Assembly (NCBI RefSeq): GCF_012273895.1
Contig: NC_052122.1
Span: 7,626,001-7,690,000 of the forward strand
DNA: 64,000 nt
Origin: Zerene cesonia
Lineage: Eukaryota > Arthropoda > Insecta > Lepidoptera > Pieridae
Reading direction: 5' to 3'
The position numbers and the translations under genes are program-made. Positions 52,061-61,600 of the stretch are shown in pieces. The notes under the pieces are model-generated. The model made no database searches. It worked only from the letters and a program-made list of their open reading frames with translations, and was not told where the DNA came from. Numbering within the stretch: the stretch's first letter is position 1; each line of letters begins with the position of its first letter.

Positions 52061-52886
52061 TACATAAAGTAAAACTTACGTCGCTGTTATATGTGGCACA
52101 ACTACAATCACAATCAAATAATTATAAGTACAATCTGATAATTATAACTTTTATGTCAAATATAAAATTGTAGAGCTGAATCAATATAATGTATTTATCT
52201 TCAATTCTTTGTAACGTGACAATTCATACAGTATGCGTAACTTTTCTAAAAACTTTTTAAATTTGTTGACCTAATGAGGTTAGGGAATCATCAGTGACAA
52301 GTAGGCACGAAAGGTGCCGTCACTATAGTATACACCTACGAGTACGAATAACGAAGAGGGGAAGATATTTATATGACGCATAAAAATATTTAAATACATT
52401 TCCAAATCATATCACACCTATTCATTGCACTCACAGACTATAAAGTTATTTCAATCTTTACACCCGATACAGTCATAAAGGAGTCACCGCGAGCTCTGCC
52501 AACAGTCTAAGTTATTTGTGTGACGTAAAAATACCAACAATAGGATTCGATTTCACGTTTTGGTATTTTGATTATAATATTATACAAAACTCTTACATAT
52601 TTGTTGAAATCGAGTTAAATTTATTTTCTTATTAGCAGTCTATTTTCCCTATTATTATTTTCAGAAGTAGGATGTGCGATTATTGCGGTGCCTACTGACT
52701 GTAATTTGGGGATAGGTCAGTGAATCATCGCGGCTATCCGCAGCGGTCGGTGCGAAATACATTTAGTCCACTCCGCAGGTGTACATACGAATATAAATGA
52801 AAATTGCGTCCACCTGCGTCTTGACTGGAACAGCTCCGGGACATTCGAGAATATAAACGTTATTATGGTTTTTTTTTTTATTATTT
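52061..52886. other. Intergenic DNA
   Basis: AT-rich sequence without a supported exon. A somewhat GC-richer part near 52,725-52,850 is open on the minus strand for 65 codons, with no recognisable product. Confidence 0.35.
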
Positions 52887-53125
52887 TTTGCCAATGACCG
52901 CCTTGTTGGTACATTGGTTAACGTGAGGTTGGCGTGAGCGTAGAATCGTGGAGTCCTGGGTTCGATTCTCGGTAGGGACTCACAAAAAATAAAGTATCGG
53001 TCTGGCAGGACACAGATGGCTGATCACCTACTTGTCCATAAAGAAAATCGATCAGTGAAACAGATGTATATCGTCTGACCCATAGCCAACTAGAGGATAT
53101 GGGATTTCACTTGTTTGTTTGCCAA
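52887..53125 (+). mobile_element. tRNA-derived SINE, second family
   Basis: Plus-strand sister of the SINE at 45,378-45,576. It has TTGGTACATTGGTTAACGTG at the head, a B-box-like GGGTTCGATTCTC, then GGTCTGGCAGGACACAGATG, GATCACCTACTTGTCC and AAAATCGATCAGTGAAACAG. The body is about 52,896-53,110. TTTGCCAA at 52,887-52,894 and 53,118-53,125 is a likely target duplication. Confidence 0.8.
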
Positions 53126-54029
53126 ATACCAAATTGTGAATGCCTTAGAATATAACATAATAATATTAAGCAAAATAAGATGTATATTAATATATTTAAT
53201 TAAACACAGCTCTGAAATTTCAAATGTAGTTACTTCAAAATTCCATAAATCTACTAGTAGAAAACGATAGCAAGATTATTAATTAACTTATTTCTTTATG
53301 TAGTTTTTAATTATCAAAGATTGAGGCGAAAAAAAAAAACATAACAGGAAACATAAACGGTCCTTTTTGATAGGTTTAATAACACTACAATAGATAAAAT
53401 AAAAACTAAAAATATTATAAAATGTATCCATAAATATATACCTATAGAAGAAATAAATTAGAGTACGACAAAAAAATGAAATAAACTCTTTTTTCTAAAG
53501 AAAGTATGAATTAAATATTTTAAGAGTGTTGTGTACGAATGTACTGCGTTGAACTGAAATAGAGCAATGATTAATTACGAGCGGACGGTTTATCCGGCTT
53601 CTTATTTACATCTTGACATATAATTTTGGTATAATCACGTATTTTTAAATTTAACGATTAATCAAATGCAACCAAATGTTTTACACTACGATTCAATTTC
53701 TACGAGGTTCTTTGTAATTAACAAACATTGTTTAAAGGTATTTAATGATCTATAGATATATTGTTATTTGAATTATTTTCTACATAACTATACAGTCTTA
53801 ACTGCTCACATGTTCCTGCCTCGCATTGGTGCAGCTGACTCAGTGTGCACATATAATGAAAGAAAGTAAAATTTAGCCTCTACCGTAGTTTCCTATAGTT
53901 CCCATCAGGGAGGCTGGACGGTGAAAAGAATTAAAGATTTGTCTATAATCGTTAACATGCGAGTATTTACAGGGATTCGAACTTCACACTCCTTAGTTTT
54001 AATGCTAATTCTTTCCATCTATTCTGCCT
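53126..54029. other. Intergenic DNA
   Basis: AT-rich with an A9 run near 53,330. Nothing coding or repetitive recognised. Confidence 0.35.
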
Positions 54030-54332
54030 CCTATTAGAATCGGGGACGACATCCATTGTTCGGTGCGGTGAGGCGGCGCGAGACGTGTTCCGCTCACGCC
54101 GCCACAGAAGGGTAGAGCAGGCAAATAAGCTGCTCTAAGTACGTGCCGGGCCTGCAGGGCTGCCGCCGAGGGGGTCGCGCACGAATTCTAACAAGCACTC
54201 GTGGCCCCTTCACTTATGTGGCTTGACGGAACACAGTGGGGTTTTAGTCGGTAGGAATCCGATATAACCCACGACCTCTTCCCCGGAGGCTGTGGGTATC
54301 TATGCAAGATTTCCCCACTATTAAAAAAAAGG
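54030..54332 (+). mobile_element. Non-LTR retroposon 3' end with poly(A)
   Basis: GC-rich sequence with the blocks GGGGTTTTAGTCGGTAGGA, a 'tccgatataacccacgacctc' segment and CCCCGGAGGCTGTGGGTATC, ending in an A run (54,323-54,331). I recognise this as the untranslated 3' end of a LINE, or a SINE using it, that is widespread in Lepidoptera; the clade is uncertain. The 5' part is truncated. Confidence 0.5.
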
Positions 54333-54354
54333 CTTCCTATTAGAGTTCAAGCTA

Positions 54355-54592
54355 AAATCTACCACACTGGCTAAGTGGATTTGGCAAATGTTACATGTCG
54401 TCGAACTTTTGACTTGTACATGCTGGTTTCTTCAATATGTTTCCATTCACCGTTATGAACAGTGATGATGTTACCCACATGCGCAGATAAATTTTAAAAA
54501 TCTAATTATTTCTTGCACGCTCGCCTAGTCTGGAGGTTCCACTTATCGATTTAAAGTCCGAGGTACTCACCAATGCTTCCATTACTCTATAA
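54355..54592 (-). mobile_element. SINE, first family, reverse copy
   Basis: Complement of the 12,854-type SINE. On the minus strand the head reads GGTGAGTACCTCGGACTTTA, the middle contains TCTGCGCATGTGGGTAACAT, and the later part has GAAACCAGCATGTACAAG and GGCATGT-like ACATGTAACAT. It is diverged and lacks the 3' TGAT tail. It sits about 1.1 kb upstream of the paramyosin start codon. Confidence 0.65.
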
Positions 54593-54599
54593 CGACGTG

Positions 54600-55425
54600 G
54601 GATTTAGTCTCTTGTAAAATTTGTAACTTATGTATTATATGGAAGACCTTAGATATTGGGGGAAACGAGTTGGAACTATGGGAACAATCAGGGTAAAGGC
54701 TCTACTCTTGCTAATTTTAAAGCGATTGACGTGTAATTGTGAATAGAATGGGTGGTCAATCATTTCCTAACCTCTTTATATGTATATGGACATTGTAAGG
54801 CGCAATTCACCAGACAGCCCATCGACTTTGTTGCCCCCTCCGTTGAAAAAACAATTTAGCGCCCCCTTCATTGGCTCTGGACGCCAGTTATATTTGACAT
54901 TTCCATCTCCCTGTTAAAATATAATAAATAAATTTTTTTGCAATTTTTTGTATACTCTAAAAGAAGACAAGTAAAGGTTGGTACTGTTAATTTTTTATAT
55001 TTATTGAAATAAATTGGTATTCACAGAATATGATTAGCCTATGACCCGCTGAACCAATATCCAATACAATTATCGTATTCACCTCAATATATCTATGTGA
55101 TACCGCTCGCAAATCACACGGTTTAAATTTAGATTTGATTGATGTTTGTAAACATCAAAACGTTCAATGCTGACTTCTTGAGATCAATTTAAGAGTACAA
55201 GAAGTTCATTGTTAAGTTCAATCGATTTATGGTTCTTTGTGTGGGTCGATAGCGCTTGCCAGAGCCCGCCAGGCATTCCGCAGAGACCTGGACCTAGCGT
55301 GACAATCGCAACATCCAGCCTGCGCGCAGCGACACCCGCGCGCAAGCGGTATGGGTAAATATTCGCCAAATTTTTTGGGCAAAACAAATAAAAGAGAAGT
55401 ACGAAGACGTAAAGGCGGGCGTGTC
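54600..55425 (+). promoter_or_regulatory. Upstream region of paramyosin
   Basis: About 800 bp of mostly AT-rich DNA turning GC-rich from about 55,240. It holds a MEF2-type motif at 55,123-55,132 and no E-box (CANNTG) between that motif and the TATA box, as far as I can see. No other gene is apparent. The minus-strand 166- and 96-codon frames here are mirror readings of the GC-rich leader. Confidence 0.4.
55123..55132 (+). promoter_or_regulatory. MEF2-type site upstream of paramyosin
   Basis: TTAAATTTAG fits the MEF2 consensus YTAWWWWTAR exactly and lies about 300 bp upstream of the TATA box. MEF2 drives many insect muscle structural genes, including paramyosin in Drosophila. A 10-mer made mostly of A/T occurs by chance in such DNA, so position is the main support. 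Confidence 0.4.
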
Positions 55426-55433
55426 TATAAAAG
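55426..55433 (+). promoter_or_regulatory. TATA box of the paramyosin promoter
   Basis: TATAAAAG in a GC-rich surround (GTGTCTATAAAAGGCCG) lies 226 bp upstream of the start codon. It would place transcription start near 55,456-55,462 and give a leader of about 200 nt in the same exon as the first codons. No arthropod TCAGT initiator is visible there, which lowers confidence slightly. Confidence 0.6.
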
Positions 55434-55658
55434 GCCGACAGAGGGGTGCGCGGGGGTGGTAACACGATCCGTGAGCTCCAGGCGGCTGGCGGCCTGGAGC
55501 AGCAGCGGCGGCGCGCGCGGGGGCTGCGGCAGGCGGCGGGCGCGGGGCAGTGGACAGCGGTTGATGCGCGCACGCAACCCGCACCCGCTCTCACTAGTCG
55601 AACGGTGCCCGACCGGTAACGTAGCGCCGACTGCCGACCGAGAGACGAACCAGCGACA

Positions 55659-58600
55659 ATGTCCGCCGTGGCGAAGACTTCCAAGTATACCTACCGCAGC
55701 AGCGGCGGCGGCACCACCGACGTTAACATCGAGTACAGCGCCGACCTGAGTGCTCTCTCCAGGCTGGAGGTACCGGCCGTTGAATCAGTGCAGTGCTTGT
55801 GAAGTGTTTTGCGGATACATGATAGAATATGTTATATTTTTCAGGACAAGATTCGTCTCCTCCAAGATGACCTGGAATCCGAAAGGGAGCTACGTCAGAG
55901 GGTAAGCGATGAACGCGCGAAATGTGATATGATGGCCGGCGCGGCCATAGCGGGCGCGCCGGCGCAGGTGTGGGCGGGGCGCGCGATACCTCTATTAATA
56001 CCGCCGCCCTCGATTTTCCGCCTTCCGCCCTTACATAAAATTTCTCTATGGAATACTTTTTCTTACTTAATGTAACACTTAAAAGAATTAGCTTAATATA
56101 AACTTAGCTATATTTTGCTTAATTAAACGTGAGATAATATGCTGATATTTTACATAATCATGTGTGATAAAAATGATTAAAAATGTATATTTTCAAAATG
56201 TAACTAACCATATTACTAGTGTTATTTAACAAAATTTTATGTGTCACAAAAATTATATTTACAAAAATATTACAAATTTTGAAATGAATAATGAATAACA
56301 AATTGTGTTATGCAAGTTGTTAAAATTTTTTATACGTATTTATTTTATCTTCTAAAAAAATGACCCACTGAATAGGTAAAATTAGAATAGGTGTAAATAT
56401 ATTATTTTGTTATATATTGAAATGAAAATGTTACAATTTCATAATCGACATTATCTAATATCGACTGTTATCATTTAGTTTGCTCATTCTATTTTGGACA
56501 GTTGCGCGGCGCAACGCTCGGCCGACTGCTCGTAGCGTGCTACGCTCGCAACTAATCCTACCCAACAGATCATAGGCGCTGTGATATATTTAGCCACCTG
56601 CACGAAGCTCTTAAATCTCAACTTCTCGTTCTCCTATCTCATTTTTGAAACTGGGCCAAAAGATGGGTGTTCGTCGAGAATGCCACAATATATTGAAATA
56701 TAATAATAGATCCAGAAATTACTAGCGAAAATATCCGGATTAGTCACAACTCTGCGACTTGAACTGGATCTTTTTATAGATTGAAACAAATACTGAAGTA
56801 TGTGAAGGTCGTATTGTCGAACAGAAATAGGTGGAACTAAACGTGAATTATTCCAATTTAACTTTTTTGATGTTTTTCATCTCCTTAATTTCGATAATTT
56901 AAATAGATAACTAATATAAATTTATTCAACTTTTCTTTTAATTAATTTTGTATACGTGTGGTACATAGTAATTTGTAATTAATCTGATTTCATTAATAGT
57001 TCAAATTTACATTGATAAAACACAAAAAAGTTTGTAAACATAAGACGGATATCTAACAGTTTGGTCTATCCTAATCGCATGACCTACCTTCATGCTCACT
57101 GTGTGTGATTGAATGTTCCATAAATTCTATTAAGTATATGTAAGAGTTAATAAATACATTGCATTTTATATTCACAGATCGAAAGAGAGAAGGCAGATTT
57201 GAGCGTACAAGTTATCCAGCTCTCGGAAAGGCTTGAGGAGGCTGAAGGTGGAGCTGAAAGTCAGGTAAACTTTCATCACATATTAGTTTATATATTATTA
57301 TTAGCATTAGGTATAAGGTAACTATTATAAAAATAATAATATCAAGAAGACATGGAAATGCATGAATAATTCAAGAATCCCGATAGAGATAAGGATCATG
57401 AAGATATCATTTGAAAAAGTGATGAGCTATATTGAGAAAAAACAAAAAGATCAGATCATATCCTTTTGTATTGAATTTAAAGATATTAAAATATGACAGC
57501 AGAAGATGTTTGTTGATCTCTATTAAGCAGAACAAAACTGAAAATGTATTTGAAGAAACCAAGGCAGAGGAGCGGACTTGTATATTTTTTTTATTATGAT
57601 AAGGTTGACTATTTTCCCCCATTTCTTTAATATACATATTATACACTATACTCTATGTGGCGTTGCGAATTTTTATGCAAATAATACATAATGCTATTGC
57701 GAATTGTTATATTGTGTTTTGTTTTTGCATTATCATTTTGTTTTAGGTACAACTTTTATTTAGATTTTTATAGCTACAAAAGTATAAACGAAAACCACAA
57801 GAATAATGTAAAAAACTTACATTTTGACAAAAAAATTTAGAATAGGTCAAGGATTTTAGTAACACTTTCCGCAGTTTAAGTAAAAATAATATCAAATGCG
57901 TACCCCAAATTGTAAACATGAATATGGGGATGTAATTTGAAATCCATTCGTATATTTTACAGTTCGAGATCAACAGAAAACGAGACACGGAGTTGACCAA
58001 GCTTCGTAAGCTCCTAGAAGATGTTCATCTCGAATCAGAGGAAACAGCTCACTTGCTTAAGAAGAAACACCAAGAAATCGTCGTTGACTTCCAGGAGCAA
58101 ATCGACAAACTTACCCACAGCAAAAGCAGGTGAGGACATTTGCTCCTACACCAATCATTTTGTGTCATTAAAGCTGCTGCGAATTACGTTAATTGTTAAG
58201 CTAAGCGTTTTTATACCCACCACTCTACGGGGACTCCTCGGATCCTTGGTGACTTGTTTATTCGCTGTTATCATAAACTTTCCTGACTATGGCAGTTAGT
58301 TGCATTATTATCTCTTTGTCCTCAGGGTCGAGAAGGAAAAGGCTAAGTTCCAGGCCGAAGTTTACGAGCTGTTGGCCCAAGTGGAGAACATAAGCAAGGA
58401 AAAGATCACAATTTCAAAGACCTGTGAACGCCTTGAAATCACCATCAGCGAACTTCACGTCAAGATTGAAGAATTGAATCGCACTATTGTTGATATTACA
58501 TCACACAAGCAGCGCCTTTCCCAAGAAAACGTTGAGCTTATTAAGGAAGTTCAGGACCTTAAGGTACTTTTTTTAGCTTTTAGATAAATATCTGGTTCGA

Positions 58601-61600
58601 TGAAAGCTTTGTCTATGCTATAACGTATGTAAATTTGTTATAGGTGAACATCGAAAACGTAGTGTACCTTAAGAGCCAGGTTATCAGCCAGCTCGAGGAC
58701 GCGCGTCGTAGGCTCGAAGATGACGAAAGAAGGCGCTCAATCCTTGAGGCTAACCTTCACCAGGTAAGATGAACCCCGTACCTTTTATATTCACTTTATA
58801 AAATTATTAAATTTTAAATCTTATTTGTAGAGGATTGTGGGATTATATTAAATAAATGTTTTATATCTAGGTTGAGATTGACCTGGAATCCGTCCGCGTC
58901 CAACTGGAAGAGGAATCCGAGGCTCGTTTGGACCTTGAACGTCAACTGGTTAAGTCCAACGGTGAGGTGGCGCACTGGAGATCCAAGTTCGAGGCTGAGG
59001 CTGCCGCTAGGGCAGAAGAGATCGAAGAAATCCGTCGCAAGTACTCCGTTCGCATCCAAGAGCAGGAAGAACAGATCGAAACCCTCATCGCTAAGATCAG
59101 CAGCGTTGAGAAGCAGAAGTCTCGTCTCCAGAGCGAAGTAAGTGAAAATGAGAATATGTATAAAAGTTGATATACTACAATTCTCAATTCATTAAATCAT
59201 GTCTATTGCATATAATCATCTTTTAATTCATAAATTTAACCTCGACAGGTTGAAGTGCTCATCATTGACTTGGAGAAGGCGAACGGAACTGCTCGGGAGT
59301 TGCAGAAGAGAACTGAACAGCTTGAACGTGTGAACATCGAGATCAAGTCTCGCCTTGAGGAGACAGTGCAGCTCTACGAACAGAGCCAGCGCGACCTGCG
59401 CAACAAGCAGACAGAACTCCAGCGCATCAGCCACGAGCTCGACAAGACCCGCGAACAGAAGGACGCTCTTGGCCGCGAGAATAAGAAACTGGGTGGTAAG
59501 ACATTTTAGTTCATTTATATATAAAACCACCGTGATGGTACCACGAATTTAGTTTAAAAAATATGACAATGATAAAATTTTTATCACCTTATTACAATAA
59601 CGGAGCTAAAAAACCTCGCCCTTCCTTAAAAACTAAAACAAATTTACATATATACAAACGAGGCAAACGTTTTAGGCAACATTTTCTGTCCTTAATAGTG
59701 TTTCAGAAAGTTTTCAATACAGTAAGCGTAATGATTTCTCGCAGATGAGTTGCACGACGCCCGCGCCACTGTCACTGAGTTGACCCGCCGTCTTCACGAG
59801 CTCGAAATCGAGCTGCGCCGTCTTGAGAACGAGCGAGAAGAACTCACCGCCGCATACAAGGAAGCTGAGGCTGTAAGTAGTATATACCTGACAGATTAAT
59901 AACTCTTTCTTTAATTGGCACACCTGGACATGACCAGATCAACATTGGAAAGATCAGGACACCAGGACATGACCAGGACATGAACAAATAATAAGTAATA
60001 TCTATATATACACTTAAATTGAAACCAGGTTATTATTCTGTACATTAAATGTTTATGAAGAAGAGTTATTACCATGCAATACGAATGTTTTATAACATGT
60101 GTGCTCATCTGTCGTTGATTTTGACAAATTGTATATGGTTATCGGTCAATTAGGTTTAACTTATAAGGCTACACTATATTTGAAAAAAAATGGGGCGTAC
60201 GTAACGTGTACGTAACCCGTGTACGTAAAAATTTAACGTTAAATTAACGAAATAAGTTGTCATTGAACACCTTATTTAATTAGGCTTTACGAAGGAAATA
60301 AAGATTAGATATTAAATAAATATAGATCATATTATATGAGGTTGTTAAAGTTAGTCGAAGATAATATACCAACCTAGAGATTGTATTGTGATGCGTAAAA
60401 CTGTAGGGGGGCAGTGCTAATTCGGCTTTTTCGAAATAATAGTAAAAAATTAGTAATAAAGTAGACACTTAAAGTGTCTTTGATTGCCCGAACTAACCTA
60501 AAAATCCAATTGTGTTTTTGCTTTAGCAAATTTGGTTAAATCATACAATAAACAAAGAATCTTCTTAAAATATAAATAACGTACCAAAATAAATAAATAT
60601 GTACATAATCGGTAATACCTAAAGGTAGGAAGCTTATTTTAATTAATAAACAATAAAACACTCACTTTAATAAAATAAAAATTATAAGACTATCTATCTA
60701 AGAATATCTACTTTACCTATATAGTTCAATATGACTACATTGTATATAAATGCGCATGCTTGCCGTCACGGCAATTTTAATTATAGTAAATGATCGTTCA
60801 GGTGACGGCAGAAGAGCCAAATAAACTAATTAAATTGATTATTTGCCGAAGCATTTGTGTTGGCAACGGACACATTCAATTTAACCGAAATTACGTCACA
60901 CGACTGAATCTTAAAATATATTACGCGTAGGTTTCGCGCTCACATATCGATAAAAAATTATTTTACTAGGTGATATATTTGCAGCGATATTTTAAACCAA
61001 TTTCAGATTAATTTATTTTCTGTTTAAATACTACTTGCCGCTTAAATATGTCATCCATATTATTGATATGTAACTGACACTCTCCAATTTTATTTCATCG
61101 CATTAGCCGGTTTTTGTAGAAAATGACAATAAATCGATTAAGCAATAGTTTAAAAAAATCAGAAAGGAAAGTTTTCAAGGGAGCTATTTAAGTACAAAAT
61201 TCAACACTCATCATTGCACTTATTATATGTATTGTAAAACCTTTTATACCTAATGAAATATAAAATCTGGAAGTGTTAATTATTATAATCTAGATTGAAG
61301 CCAAGTGATGTTGGGAATTCAATTTTGGCAACTTAAATTATATTACCTTATCCCTGTAAAAGTTTACATAATTTTTTTTAATCAATAAAGAAATATTAAT
61401 AAAAATAATGATATATTTAGGGCCGCAAAGCTGAGGAACAGCGCTCACAGAGGTTGACCGCTGAGCTCGGTCAGTTCCGCCATGAGGCTGAACGCCGCCT
61501 GCAGGAGAAGGAGGAAGAAATTGAATCCATTCGGTAAGCCCCAAACTAACTCTTTAGAAATCATAAACAGATATTAATGCAAATGTATCGTAGAAACAAA

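Noticed and set aside
55184..55749. Long frames of 166, 96 and 132 codons on both strands
   Set aside because: They arise from the GC-rich paramyosin leader and first exon, where stop codons are rare. The Arg/Ala/Pro-rich translations are shadows; the true frame starts at 55,659.
58021..58299. 92-codon plus-strand frame overlapping paramyosin exon 4
   Set aside because: Wrong-frame reading of exon 4 running into the intron. The correct frame continues the heptad pattern and splices at 58,129.
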